Shown piece after piece: positions 16,385 through 25,339 of a stretch of 64,000 nucleotides of DNA; position 1 is the stretch's first letter, and each line of letters starts with the position of its first letter. Source of the stretch: Burkholderiales bacterium (GTDB lineage Bacteria > Pseudomonadota > Gammaproteobacteria > Burkholderiales > Burkholderiaceae_B); contig JAIXTE010000073.1 in NCBI GenBank assembly GCA_027484315.1, forward strand, positions 17,285-81,284, in the 5' to 3' direction. The notes under the pieces are model-generated. The model made no database searches, was not told the DNA's origin, and saw only the letters and a program-made list of their open reading frames with translations. A program made the translations under genes and the position numbers.

Positions 16385-17848
16385 TTAAATTGGAGAGTGC
16401 GTGTTTGCGGCCGTTGGTTGAATCCATGCACCTTCAAGTTCGAAGGCAAATCCCACACCTTGACCGCCGATTCCTTCGCACACCAAGATCGATGTGCCGT
16501 GCAGTTCAGCGACTTCCTTGCAAATGGAAAGTCCGAGACCAGAGCCCTTGGTTTGATTGGGCCTGGCCCGAAAGAAACGATTGAATATCAGCGCCCGTTG
16601 ATCAGCAGGAATGCCCGGGCCGTTGTCCATCACCGAGATGCGAACTCTGGCCTTTTCTGGATCAACTGCTGTAGACAGGCAGGCCACTGTGACCTGGACT
16701 TCACCGCCCGGCACATTGTAGGTAATCGCATTGTTCACCAGGTTCCGAATCAACAACTCAATCGCTGTGGGATAACCCTTGAGTAACACAGAGGCCAGGG
16801 AACGATTCTGTTGATCCGCCGAACTGTCATTGAATGACAGTGACACCTTTCTGAATTCTGCATGTGCACGTTCCAGTGAAAAAACATCTATCACTGTGTT
16901 CTGGATATCCAGCTTTTCCATCGGTGCGGATCGTGCAGCCATGCCATCCGATTTCGACAAAGCAAGCAACTGGTTGATCATGCGGGAGCAGCGATCCACA
17001 CCTTCAAGGGTGTCCACCATGACCTCGCTTTCCATCGCCTGTTGGGGTGCAGTCAGTTTTTGTAGCAACTGGATATTGGCCTTGACCCCGGCAAGTGGTG
17101 TTCTCAACTCATGTGCGGCATCCGCAGTGAAACGCTTTTCACGGGCAACCCCCGCCTGAATGCGTTCAATTGCGGAATTGAGGGCTTGCAGAAGTGGCTC
17201 TATTTCCAATGGGACATCGTCAATTTCGACCCGATTCAGATTTTTTGTATCCAGTGTATCCACCTGATCCACACAACGTTTGACGGGCCCAAAGGCCTTG
17301 GTCACAATCAGCCGAACCCCAAGATAACCAAGGGGCAACAAGATGACACTGAACAGCATCAGGCCCACAAAAAAATGGGCTGAAATTTCCTGTCGGTGTG
17401 TCAATGGTTCGGCAACGATGATGCGAAGTATCTTGTTGCGATCCAGAAGATTGAATGTGCGTGAGATTTCACCCTCGGTGTTTTGCCATCCAAAGCCCTC
17501 AACATCCAATGGGGCCAATGGCGTACGGGGTGCATTGGCACTTCGATAACGCAGGTTTCCCTCGCTGTCCCACAGCTGAAACGACAAATACTGCTTGTGA
17601 ACAGGCGACTCCAGGTAGTCTTGACCTGCCACATCCGCATTGCCAACTTCCAGCAGTTCGTGCTCGGAAATGAACAGCAGCAAACTGGCGGTTTCAGAAA
17701 TGGCCATGTCAAACAATTCCTGGCTTTCTTTTTCCGCCTGCACGTAAATCACTGCAGCACTCAGACCCCATAACATCAAGACCAATGAGAACAGCATGAC
17801 GGTGAGTCGCTGCCTCAGCGACCAACCTGCCTGTGGAACGCCATTCAT
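16385..17848 (-). CDS. Sensor histidine kinase of the metal-efflux operon (CzcS-like)
   Basis: 487 residues from the ATG at 17848, whose ATGA overlaps the response-regulator stop; a GTG nine bases further up is possible. TM1 at about 16-36, periplasmic domain with His/Glu-rich stretches (SEHELLEVGN), TM2 at about 158-180, HAMP, phospho-acceptor His246 in 'RFTADAAHELRTPLAGVK', N box 'LLIRNLVNNAITY' and G boxes 'DNGPGIP' and 'TKGSGLGLSICKEVAELHG'. Probably senses periplasmic metal and controls the efflux genes with the adjacent regulator. Confidence 0.88.
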   Translation of the reverse strand: MNGVPQAGWSLRQRLTVMLFSLVLMLWGLSAAVIYVQAEKESQELFDMAISETASLLLFISEHELLEVGNADVAGQDYLESPVHKQYLSFQLWDSEGNLRYRSANAPRTPLAPLDVEGFGWQNTEGEISRTFNLLDRNKILRIIVAEPLTHRQEISAHFFVGLMLFSVILLPLGYLGVRLIVTKAFGPVKRCVDQVDTLDTKNLNRVEIDDVPLEIEPLLQALNSAIERIQAGVAREKRFTADAAHELRTPLAGVKANIQLLQKLTAPQQAMESEVMVDTLEGVDRCSRMINQLLALSKSDGMAARSAPMEKLDIQNTVIDVFSLERAHAEFRKVSLSFNDSSADQQNRSLASVLLKGYPTAIELLIRNLVNNAITYNVPGGEVQVTVACLSTAVDPEKARVRISVMDNGPGIPADQRALIFNRFFRARPNQTKGSGLGLSICKEVAELHGTSILVCEGIGGQGVGFAFELEGAWIQPTAANTHSPI

Positions 17849-18513
17849 ACGCTGCACCCTGTGCCGGTTCTGTAACCTACACCGTGAACTGTCTCAATGA
17901 TTTTCTTGCCCAGTTTTTTGCGCAAGTTATGGATATGAACTTCAATGGAATTGCTGTCGATTTCTTCACCCCAGCCATACAGTGCTTCCTCCAGTTGGCC
18001 TCGGTTGAATACCTGCCCGCTGCTGCTCATCAGTGTGTAAAGAATCATGTATTCCTTGCTGGTCAGGGGAATGTCTTTTTCGTTGACCACAGCAATTCGG
18101 CGTGAAGGCACAAGAAACACATCACCCACTTGCAAACGCTCTTCTGCCCTGCCCTGTGCTCGACGCACAGCCACTCGAATTCTTGCACACACCTCATGCA
18201 GGTCAAAAGGTTTGATAATGAAATCATCGGCACCGCTATCCAAGTTATAGATCCGATCCGACACGGCTTCCCGTGCAGTCAACACCAGCACCGGGGTGGA
18301 AACGCCTGTTCTCCTTATCTTTGCAAGCACCTCCTGACCATCCATGTCAGGAAGGCCAAGATCGAGAAGGATGGTGCCATATTGGTGGGTCCGGATGGAC
18401 AACAGGGCATCGGCACCGTTGGTAACCCAATCAACCGCATAACCTTCACTGGCCAGGAATCGCTGGGTGGCTTTGCCGATCAATGGATCATCTTCAATCA
18501 ATAAAATTCGCAT
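17845..18513 (-). CDS. OmpR-family response regulator of the metal-efflux operon (CzcR/QseB-like)
   Basis: 222 residues: receiver with D9/D10 acidic pocket, phospho-acceptor D51 ('TILLDLGLPDMDGQ') and K101 ('IIKPFD'), then winged helix ('KEYMILYTLMSSSGQVFNRGQLEEALYGW ... IEVHIHNLRKKLGKKII'). It lies 12 bases after the DUF3240 gene and overlaps the kinase gene by 4 bases. Its recognition helix closely resembles that of the regulator at 6122-6793, so the two may bind the same TTAA-core repeats. Confidence 0.9.
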   Translation of the reverse strand: MRILLIEDDPLIGKATQRFLASEGYAVDWVTNGADALLSIRTHQYGTILLDLGLPDMDGQEVLAKIRRTGVSTPVLVLTAREAVSDRIYNLDSGADDFIIKPFDLHEVCARIRVAVRRAQGRAEERLQVGDVFLVPSRRIAVVNEKDIPLTSKEYMILYTLMSSSGQVFNRGQLEEALYGWGEEIDSNSIEVHIHNLRKKLGKKIIETVHGVGYRTGTGCSV

Positions 18514-18525
18514 GGGTCAAATCCT

Positions 18526-18846
18526 TCAAAATTCGCCGGTTTGCATCAGGGGCTGGATTTGCCACTGAATACCCATGGGTTTGTCTTTCACCATCAGCCC
18601 TTCCAGAATTTTGCTTGCACGGGGCGCGGAGCAAAGCAAGCGCATGGAAACCGTGCGGGCACGGCCAACCACTTTTTCAAATGAGGAATGCAGCTGAGCC
18701 TTGCTTCCATATTCACTTTCCTGGGAAACCCAGAGCCGCTCGTCATCGGCCAGCAAGGCCAACAACGCAGCAAGCACCCAGTCCAATTCACGCACTGGCA
18801 ATTGCAAGTTCAGATAAACCAGATGTTGTGTGTTGTCGATATTCAT
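18526..18846 (-). CDS. DUF3240 family small protein
   Basis: 106 residues, cytosolic, matching the DUF3240 family by length and pattern ('VYLNLQLPVRELDWVLAALLALLADDERLWVSQESEYG', 'SMRLLCSAPRASKILEGL'). Such proteins sit next to heavy-metal RND pumps and have a ferredoxin-like, P-II-like fold; their job is not established. The start overlaps the pump gene stop by 4 bases, so the two are translationally coupled. Confidence 0.7.
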   Translation of the reverse strand: MNIDNTQHLVYLNLQLPVRELDWVLAALLALLADDERLWVSQESEYGSKAQLHSSFEKVVGRARTVSMRLLCSAPRASKILEGLMVKDKPMGIQWQIQPLMQTGEF

Positions 18847-21800
18847 GGAGTCACCTCGGACAAATCAGAATCATTGATTCCAAAGCGCTTGAAAAGCGTG
18901 GGCATCAGGATAAGCGTCAACAAGGTAGAGCTGACCAAGCCGCCAATGACAACAATGGCCAATGGCTTTTGAATTTCAGAGCCTGGGCCTGTGGCAAACA
19001 GCAGCGGAATCAAACCCAGCGCAGCGATGCTTGCTGTCATCAACACTGGGCGAAGGCGTCGAACCGTGCCTTTGCGAACCACGTCATTGATGTCCATTCC
19101 TTCGTTGATCAGGTTATTGAACTCGGTTAAAAGCACCAGTCCATTGAGCACTGCAATGCCCATCAGCGCAATGAAACCAACGGCTGCTGGAACTGACAGG
19201 TATTCACCGCTCAGGGTCAGGCCAAACACACCACCCACCATGGCAAAAGGTATGTTGCTGATCACCAGCACCGATTGGCGCACATTGCCCAAAGTAAAAA
19301 ACAGGATCAAGAGAATCAGGCCAAGCGAAATGGGCACCACGGTCAGCAATCGTGCCGACGCACGTTGCTGGTTTTCAAACTGCCCACCCCAAGTCACGCG
19401 GTAACCTGCAGGCAGGGCAACGTCGCTCGCGAACCTGGCTTTTGCTTCTTCCACAAAGCCAACCAGGTCACGACCACGCACATTGGAACGCACCACTGTC
19501 ATCCTTGATGCATTTTCACGGTCAATCCTGACCGGCCCGGCGCTTGAACTTAAAGTGGCAATACTGGACAAGGGCACCAGTTGCCCCTTGTCATTGGGCA
19601 ATTGAACTTGCGCAAGATTGCTTTCACTCGGGTTTGCAGAGCGCACAAGAATCGGAGAACGCCGAATGCCTTCCTGGACTTCACCAGCCCGTACACCCTC
19701 GACCATCTGGCGCAATAGGTTTTGTACACCCATGATGTCGAACCCGGCCAAGCCAGCCGTATTGGCATCCAGGTGAACCTGGAGGTATTCAACCCCATCA
19801 GCCTGGCTGGTTTGCACATCTTCCGAACCGGGAATACTTTCCAACATCTGCACGGTTTTTTCAGCCAGTGCGTTCAAGGTGTTCAAATCAGGACCGAACA
19901 GTTTCACAGCCAGATCCCCGCGCACCCCCGACAACATTTCACTGGTTCGCATTTCAATGGGCTGTGTGAAGCCCACATTGATGCCAGGCACACCGGCTAC
20001 CGCGTCACGGATTGAATCGATGAGCTCAGCCTTGGTCTTGAAACGCCAGGACTCAGCGGGCTTCAGCACCATGAATGTGTCCGTTTCATTCAGACCCATG
20101 GGGTCAAGTCCCAACTCGTCTGATCCAACACGTGCAACGATGCGCTCCACTTCAGGAACAGCTTCAAGAATGGCCTTCTGAAGCCTTAGATCAATGGCCA
20201 CCGATTCACCCAGAGAAATCGAAGGCAGCTTCTCAACCTGCATGATGATGTCGCCCTCATCCAGTGTGGGAATGAAAGACTTTCCAACAACACCAAGCGA
20301 CAACACGGCCAAAACCAGCGACAACAATGAACCGATGTAAACCAGTTTGCTGCGCCCAAGAACCTGACCCAAAAACCGGTCAAAACGGGATTCAAGCCAC
20401 ACCACCAGGCGTGGTGTGTGATGATGCCCCTGTTTCAAGGCAATGCTGCACAGCACAGGAATCACGGTCAGTGACAACAGCAGCGAACAACCCAGAGCAA
20501 AAACAATGGTCAAAGCCACAGGCGCAAACAGTTTGCCTTCCAGGCCTTCCAGCGTGAGCAAGGGAAGGAACACGGTCATGATGATCAGAATGCCGGCAGT
20601 GATGGGCACAGCCACTTCCGCACTGGCCTTGTAGATCTGGTGGATGAAATGGCTGTTGCCAGCCTGACCTGAACCCTGACGCGCCTCGATGTTTTCAACG
20701 ATCACCACTGCGGCGTCCACCAGCATGCCGATGGCAATTGCAAGGCCACCGAGAGACATCAAATTGGCAGACAAGCCGACCAAGCGCATACACAGGAAGG
20801 TGCCCAATGCGGACAAAGGCAATATTGCCGCCACAACCAGCGCGGAACGAAGATTTCCCAGGAACACCACCAACAGGACGAGCACCAGCACAATCGCTTC
20901 CATCAATGCTTTGCTGACGGTACCCACCGCCCTGTTGACCAAATTTCCCCGGTTGTAAAACGGCTTGATGGTGGTGCCGCTGGGCAGGCTCTTTTCAATT
21001 TCAGCCAAGCGGCTTTCAACCTGCTCAACCAGCAAGCGTGCGTTGGCACCTCGCAGGCCCAGCACCAGCCCCTCAACCGCTTCACCTTGCCCGTTTTGTG
21101 TCACTGCACCGTATCGGGACAGGCCATCAATCACCACGGTGGCCACATCGCCCACACGCACCAGCACATTGTTTTTCTCAGCCACGATCAGGTTCGAAAG
21201 ATCAGCTTCGTTGCGAATACGGCCTTCACTTCGAACCAGCAAGGATTCCTCTGTTCTCGTAATTCGACCTGCACCATCATTCTGGTTGTTGCGTTCAATG
21301 GCGGTTTGCAAGGCGTCCACCGTGAGGCCCCGCGCACCCAGTGCTGCAAAATTGGGCTGAACCACGAAAGAGCGAACATATCCACCCAGTGAATTGACAT
21401 CGGCCACACCCACAATATTGCGCAACTGGGGACGAATCACCCAATCCAGCAAACTGCGCTTTTCCTCCAGTGAGGCATCGCCTTCAATGGTGAACATGAA
21501 CATTTCACCCAGCGGTGTGGTCACTGGAGCCAAGCCGCCGGACACATTGCCTGGCAAGGCATCAAATGCAGCAGCCAAACGATCACCCACCTGCTGGCGG
21601 GCCCAGTAAATGTCTGTTCCTTCTACAAAATCAATGGTGATGTCGGACAAGGCGTATTTCGATTGAGACCGCAACACGGTTTGTCCCGGGATACCCAACA
21701 TTTCCTGCTCAACCAGGGCAGTGACGCGGCTTTCCACTTCCTCTGGTGTCATGCCCGGTGCCTTGAGAATGATCTTCACCTGCGTGGCTGACACATCCGG

Positions 21801-21914
21801 GAATGCATCAATTGGCAAACCCTGGAAAGCCCAGCCACCCGCCAGCACCAACACCAGCGCAAATAAACCTGTTAACAGCCTTTGTGACAAGGCCATTGCA
21901 ATGAATCGATTCAT
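18843..21914 (-). CDS. Heavy-metal efflux RND transporter, CzcA/CusA-type
   Basis: 1023 residues, the standard length of an inner-membrane RND pump with twelve helices and two periplasmic loops ('MALSQRLLTGLFALVLVLAGG', 'VEGTDIYWARQQVGDRL', 'GDIIMQVEKLPSISLGESV', 'PAAVGFIALMGIAVLNGLVLLTEFN'). The proton-relay helix reads 'SLGGLAIAIGMLVDAAVVIVENIEA'. It keeps the second Asp and the Glu, but the first Asp of the DFG..D..E signature of Zn/Co/Cd pumps is replaced by hydrophobics. That pattern is nearer the CusA-like subgroup, so the metal should not be assumed to be zinc or cobalt. Second gene of the operon after the adaptor. Confidence 0.9.
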   Translation of the reverse strand: MNRFIAMALSQRLLTGLFALVLVLAGGWAFQGLPIDAFPDVSATQVKIILKAPGMTPEEVESRVTALVEQEMLGIPGQTVLRSQSKYALSDITIDFVEGTDIYWARQQVGDRLAAAFDALPGNVSGGLAPVTTPLGEMFMFTIEGDASLEEKRSLLDWVIRPQLRNIVGVADVNSLGGYVRSFVVQPNFAALGARGLTVDALQTAIERNNQNDGAGRITRTEESLLVRSEGRIRNEADLSNLIVAEKNNVLVRVGDVATVVIDGLSRYGAVTQNGQGEAVEGLVLGLRGANARLLVEQVESRLAEIEKSLPSGTTIKPFYNRGNLVNRAVGTVSKALMEAIVLVLVLLVVFLGNLRSALVVAAILPLSALGTFLCMRLVGLSANLMSLGGLAIAIGMLVDAAVVIVENIEARQGSGQAGNSHFIHQIYKASAEVAVPITAGILIIMTVFLPLLTLEGLEGKLFAPVALTIVFALGCSLLLSLTVIPVLCSIALKQGHHHTPRLVVWLESRFDRFLGQVLGRSKLVYIGSLLSLVLAVLSLGVVGKSFIPTLDEGDIIMQVEKLPSISLGESVAIDLRLQKAILEAVPEVERIVARVGSDELGLDPMGLNETDTFMVLKPAESWRFKTKAELIDSIRDAVAGVPGINVGFTQPIEMRTSEMLSGVRGDLAVKLFGPDLNTLNALAEKTVQMLESIPGSEDVQTSQADGVEYLQVHLDANTAGLAGFDIMGVQNLLRQMVEGVRAGEVQEGIRRSPILVRSANPSESNLAQVQLPNDKGQLVPLSSIATLSSSAGPVRIDRENASRMTVVRSNVRGRDLVGFVEEAKARFASDVALPAGYRVTWGGQFENQQRASARLLTVVPISLGLILLILFFTLGNVRQSVLVISNIPFAMVGGVFGLTLSGEYLSVPAAVGFIALMGIAVLNGLVLLTEFNNLINEGMDINDVVRKGTVRRLRPVLMTASIAALGLIPLLFATGPGSEIQKPLAIVVIGGLVSSTLLTLILMPTLFKRFGINDSDLSEVTP

Positions 21915-21929
21915 GATTGTGCGTGTCCC

Positions 21930-23162
21930 TTATTCGGCCCCGAGGCCTTGAAGAACACCCTTGAGAAGCACGGTTCCGCTCGATGCGAGATCACTGTTAG
22001 CCTTTAACACGCCAACATTTTTATTGGCTGCACTGGCAGTTTCCTTGATTGCAAACCTGCTGGAAGAAAGGCGTTTTGAACTCACTGCAATGGCCTGGAA
22101 TCCATCGGCTGACTTCGCAAAAACATAGGCTTGGCTGCCGATGTAAGCAACAGTGGTGTCGGGCACCTTGAAATCAAAACCAGACAGGTCTGTACCGGCA
22201 CCTGTTTCCACGCTCACGCTGACAAACTGGTTGACCTTGTAACAAGAAAGCGCCTGAGGATTGCTGTTCAACTTCACCCGCACCGGAATGGTTTGGTTGC
22301 CCACTGTCAGTTCACTGCCAATTCCCAGCACAGTGCCAAGTGGCAAGGACTGGCCATTGCAAGCAGTGAAGCGAACCACTTGCCCCGGCTTGATCATGTT
22401 TGATTGTTCTGGTGAAGCGCTCAACTGTAACTCGAGCCCGCCAGGCTTGGTGATCTGCAACAAGGTAGAACCTGGAGCCACCTGCTGCCCCAGCATCCAT
22501 GTCATGCCAGACAAACTGCCGGCCACCGGTGCACGCACCACCAGGTTTGCAGTGATCCGACCAGTCTTCTCGATCTGGCTGATCTCTCCACCGCCTGCAC
22601 CCATCAATTTAAGCATTTGCCTGGAATTCTGATAAGCAGCGTTGGCCATGGTCAACTGGCCCTGGGCTTCAAGCAGGCGGCGCTTGGGAATCAAGCCATC
22701 TTCAAACAAGGCCTTATCACGGTTCATACCTTGCTGGACCAGGTTCAGTGCAGTGCTGTTTTGAACATGCTCTTGCTGATAGCGCAACCAAGCTTCACTG
22801 GTCAACCGAAGCAAGGGTTCACCCACCTTCACATCGCTGAGGTTGTCTTTGAATATTTCAGCCACAGTGGCAGCATCCATGCTGTTGACTGCAACGCCAC
22901 CGGCACGGGAAGTGCTGAACGAACCGTTCAAGGTCATCTCTTTGCCAGCGCGGTTGAGCAACTCGGGCTTCACTGTGACAATGCCTGCACCTTTGATTTG
23001 AGCAGCAGTCAAGTTCAATTGTTGAGACTGCGCCTGCTCAACTGACAAAACCAACCCCAGGAACAGTGCGAATGCGAATCTGAAAAAAATGTCGCTGCGC
23101 TTGCAGCTTTTCGACTTAGGATGCAAGCCAGGGCTGCAGGTGAGTAAAGAACTGGAGTTCAA
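21930..23162 (-). CDS. Periplasmic adaptor subunit of the RND metal pump (CzcB/CusB-like)
   Basis: About 410 residues: an N-terminal signal segment (FFRFAFALFLGLVLSVEQAQS), barrel-sandwich hybrid and helical hairpin ('VGEPLLRLTSEAWLRYQQEHVQNSTALNLVQQGMNRDKALFEDGLIPKRRLLEAQGQL'), 'NLVVRAPVAGSLSGMTWMLGQQVAPGSTLLQI', and beta-barrel and membrane-proximal domains. It bridges the RND pump and outer channel. The start is uncertain: the frame opens with TTG at 23162 and the nearby ATG is out of frame; a TTG about 20 codons downstream could also serve. A PmrA/QseB-type box lies 55 bases upstream. Confidence 0.85.
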   Translation of the reverse strand: MNSSSLLTCSPGLHPKSKSCKRSDIFFRFAFALFLGLVLSVEQAQSQQLNLTAAQIKGAGIVTVKPELLNRAGKEMTLNGSFSTSRAGGVAVNSMDAATVAEIFKDNLSDVKVGEPLLRLTSEAWLRYQQEHVQNSTALNLVQQGMNRDKALFEDGLIPKRRLLEAQGQLTMANAAYQNSRQMLKLMGAGGGEISQIEKTGRITANLVVRAPVAGSLSGMTWMLGQQVAPGSTLLQITKPGGLELQLSASPEQSNMIKPGQVVRFTACNGQSLPLGTVLGIGSELTVGNQTIPVRVKLNSNPQALSCYKVNQFVSVSVETGAGTDLSGFDFKVPDTTVAYIGSQAYVFAKSADGFQAIAVSSKRLSSSRFAIKETASAANKNVGVLKANSDLASSGTVLLKGVLQGLGAE

Positions 23163-23216
23163 TTGAGTTGCATTCCGTGATGTGGATAGGGATGGGACAG
23201 AAGGTAGACGCCAAAA

Positions 23217-23233
23217 ATTAAGGCTTCCTTAAG
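23217..23233 (-). promoter_or_regulatory. PmrA/QseB-type response-regulator box 3
   Basis: On the minus strand: CTTAAG-GAAGC-CTTAAT, the best direct repeat of the four, 55 bases upstream of the first gene of the metal-efflux operon. Because that operon encodes its own response regulator, autoregulation is the natural reading. Confidence 0.7.
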
Positions 23234-23272
23234 AAATCAAATCTGGTCTTGAAAAACAGGTCGAGTGATGGC

Positions 23273-23842
23273 TTATTTGTGCCCGTTGACAGGTTTTTGA
23301 AAACGCTTGACCCCGGTAACCATTGCAGAGACCAGGTTCACACCTTCAACTTTGCTGAGTACAACAGCAGCCATTACATGCACGAACACCAGGGCCATCA
23401 AACCGTTTGCGATGAATTCATGGGTTTCCTCAAGCAATTCAGAACCAAAGAACTGGTCCGTGTCCATGAGAAAACCGGTGAATGCCAAAGCAAGTACTGC
23501 GAGTCCCATGGCGATCATGACGACCGCGCCCATCGGGCTGTGACCAATATGCACAGTATTTTCACCCCTGCCCATGTTGCGCATTTGCTGACGCACTTTG
23601 TCAACGGTGGGAAAAAATTGGGAAAACCGGGCGTAGCGTGTGCCGACAAAGCCCCACAGTATTCTTGCTAAAACCAAACCACAAACGATGTAGCCGGAAT
23701 ACTGATGCAAGGTTTCACCCTCTTCGAATACAAAGAGGTTCAGCAACACACCCAAGGCAAGGCCCCAGTGGAAGATTCGCACCGCGATGTCCCAGACCTT
23801 CACGGCATGAAGGGGGATCGATTCAGAGGGGGTTTTGTTCAT
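23273..23842 (-). CDS. Cytochrome b561-type membrane protein
   Basis: 189 residues with four transmembrane helices and haem-ligand histidines in the usual positions: 'VWDIAVRIFHWGLALGVLL' (His in helix 1), 'LHQYSGYIVCGLVLARILWGFVGTRYARFS' (helix 2, with the prokaryotic b561 signature), 'MGAVVMIAMGLAVLALAFTGFLM' and 'ETHEFIANGLMALVFVHVMAAVV' (helix 4). It would carry electrons between quinol and a periplasmic acceptor. It follows the PepSY gene by 24 bases, a pairing common among bacterial b561 genes. Confidence 0.85.
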   Translation of the reverse strand: MNKTPSESIPLHAVKVWDIAVRIFHWGLALGVLLNLFVFEEGETLHQYSGYIVCGLVLARILWGFVGTRYARFSQFFPTVDKVRQQMRNMGRGENTVHIGHSPMGAVVMIAMGLAVLALAFTGFLMDTDQFFGSELLEETHEFIANGLMALVFVHVMAAVVLSKVEGVNLVSAMVTGVKRFQKPVNGHK

Positions 23843-23866
23843 GATGCGTCATCCAGAGAGGTTGAA

Positions 23867-24127
23867 TTACTTGGTCTGAACTGGTTTGCCGGTTTCAGGA
23901 TCAAAATAGATTTCAACGCGCTGGCCTGATTTGTCGAAACCATAAATTTCATAACACTGCCCTTTGCTGACCTTGAATGTCTTGATGTCATAACCGGCCG
24001 ATTTCAACTGCTCCTGAAATTTGACGGGATCCTGCCAATTGGCCTTGGGAACATTGCACTGGGGGCCAGCAATGGCAGACTGCGCAGCCAACAAAACCCC
24101 TGCGGCCAAAACGATATGCTTGAACAT
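23867..24127 (-). CDS. PepSY domain periplasmic protein
   Basis: 86 residues: signal peptide (HIVLAAGVLLAAQSAIA-G) and one PepSY-like domain ('DPVKFQEQLKSAGYDIKTFKVSKGQCYEIYGFDKSGQRVEIYFDPETGKPVQ') containing two cysteines, C24 and C58, that could form a disulfide. PepSY proteins next to cytochrome b561 are common and may modulate it, but no reaction is known. First gene of a two-gene unit whose promoter region carries box 4. Confidence 0.82.
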   Translation of the reverse strand: MFKHIVLAAGVLLAAQSAIAGPQCNVPKANWQDPVKFQEQLKSAGYDIKTFKVSKGQCYEIYGFDKSGQRVEIYFDPETGKPVQTK

Positions 24128-24239
24128 GGTGAAATCCTTTGAAATTGAATGACAGTAAAAATTGGCGCCACCTTGACTTGCAGCAGGAGAGGCAGTTGCA
24201 TGTCAGGGTGTGCCAGTTCAAGCAGATTAAAGATTGGAG

Positions 24240-24256
24240 ATTAAGAGAAGCTTAAA
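24240..24256 (-). promoter_or_regulatory. PmrA/QseB-type response-regulator box 4
   Basis: On the minus strand: TTTAAG-CTTCT-CTTAAT, 113 bases upstream of the PepSY gene. Spacing and second half-site are identical to the other three boxes. A further ATTAAA half-site sits just to the left near 24225. Confidence 0.6.
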
Positions 24257-24383
24257 TTTGGGGAAAATATGAAGCTGGGAAGACTGGAACAATTCCATCC
24301 CAAAAAGTGACTTTGATTCACAATTTGTCATACGAAAACTGCATAATCAAAATTCCTATAACAAAACAGAAGGGATAGAGGGT

Positions 24384-25250
24384 ATGAATCAAGAACAATT
24401 AAAAGCGTTGATCAGCGGTTTTACACTGCCAGGCAACAGTTCATTCGACAGTGCAGCTCTGTTTGACCAATTGACCGAAGCCACAGCACCATTGGCTGAC
24501 TTCAGCACGCTGGAATACCGTGAACAATTATTCAACGGTGTAACGGATGGTCTGGACCAATTTGTTGGTGCCATTCCCGCAGAAGCCCGTAATTTCAGTG
24601 ACCCTTCTGGTTTTGTACAAACCAACTCCACGGCAGAAAACGCCACCTCCACTACAACCACCGCATTTGTTTTTCGCACGGTCACGCAGACAAACACCAC
24701 AAACGATGGTGTCTTGCTGGGGGAAGGTACGCCCTTGGAAACCAATGGCTATTACGAATCGGTAAATACGACGTCTACCACTACCAATCGTTTGAATGGT
24801 TCTGTTCTGACCAGTTCTGAATCTCAGACCGACACATTTGGAATCGAAAACCAGCTTGCGAATCTGACACTGCAAAACACAGACAGCGAACGTACAATCG
24901 CCGGCCAGAATATTGAAACCAACAGCACCACACTCAGCCTGGATTTGGCCGACATGCAGATTCTGGACGTGGGCTTGAGCAATGTGTCATTGAACGGTAC
25001 AGGCGTTGAATTGCTCACGCTGTCTTATCCAAATGCCGAAGGCGGAAAGGACAGCCTGGCCTTGCCAACTTCAACCAACGTACTGTTGCCACTGGCCTTG
25101 GGTGCTGCTGAAGGGTTTGTCAACAACCCAGACCCTACAGCCTTGCTGGATACAGTGACTGGCCTGGTCACACTGCCTGAGCCAATTGGTTCACTGGCTG
25201 GTGGTGACAACCCATTGGCTGGTCTGGGCTTGCCTGAATTGCCTGCCTGA
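24384..25250 (+). CDS. Unrecognised Thr/Asn-rich protein
   Basis: 288 residues, acidic, without a signal peptide or transmembrane helix. An N-terminal helical part ('NQEQLKALISGF ... FDQLTEATAPLADFSTLEYREQLFNGVTDGLDQFVGAIP') is followed by a middle third very rich in Thr and Asn (ENATSTTTTAFVFRTVTQT; ESVNTTSTTTNRLNGS; GQNIETNSTTLSLDLADM) that looks like repeated beta strands. The C-terminal end is rich in Leu, Gly and Pro. A ribosome site GGATAGAGGG precedes the ATG and a strong terminator follows, so it is a single-gene unit. I do not recognise the family; a surface or secreted beta-rich protein is only a guess. Confidence 0.65.
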   Translation: MNQEQLKALISGFTLPGNSSFDSAALFDQLTEATAPLADFSTLEYREQLFNGVTDGLDQFVGAIPAEARNFSDPSGFVQTNSTAENATSTTTTAFVFRTVTQTNTTNDGVLLGEGTPLETNGYYESVNTTSTTTNRLNGSVLTSSESQTDTFGIENQLANLTLQNTDSERTIAGQNIETNSTTLSLDLADMQILDVGLSNVSLNGTGVELLTLSYPNAEGGKDSLALPTSTNVLLPLALGAAEGFVNNPDPTALLDTVTGLVTLPEPIGSLAGGDNPLAGLGLPELPA

Positions 25251-25288
25251 TATCGTTCAGCAACACTGACTTTGTCTTGAGCCAAACG

Positions 25289-25321
25289 AAAAACCCCGGA
25301 GAGTACCCCGGGGTTTTTTTA
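25289..25321. terminator. Bidirectional rho-independent terminator
   Basis: AAACCCCGG / CCGGGGTTT stem with an 8-base loop, A-run on the left and seven Ts on the right. It ends the plus-strand Thr/Asn-rich gene and the convergent minus-strand EgtB operon (EgtB stop at 25340). Confidence 0.92.
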
Positions 25322-25339
25322 TGGAACGGCCAATTGACT

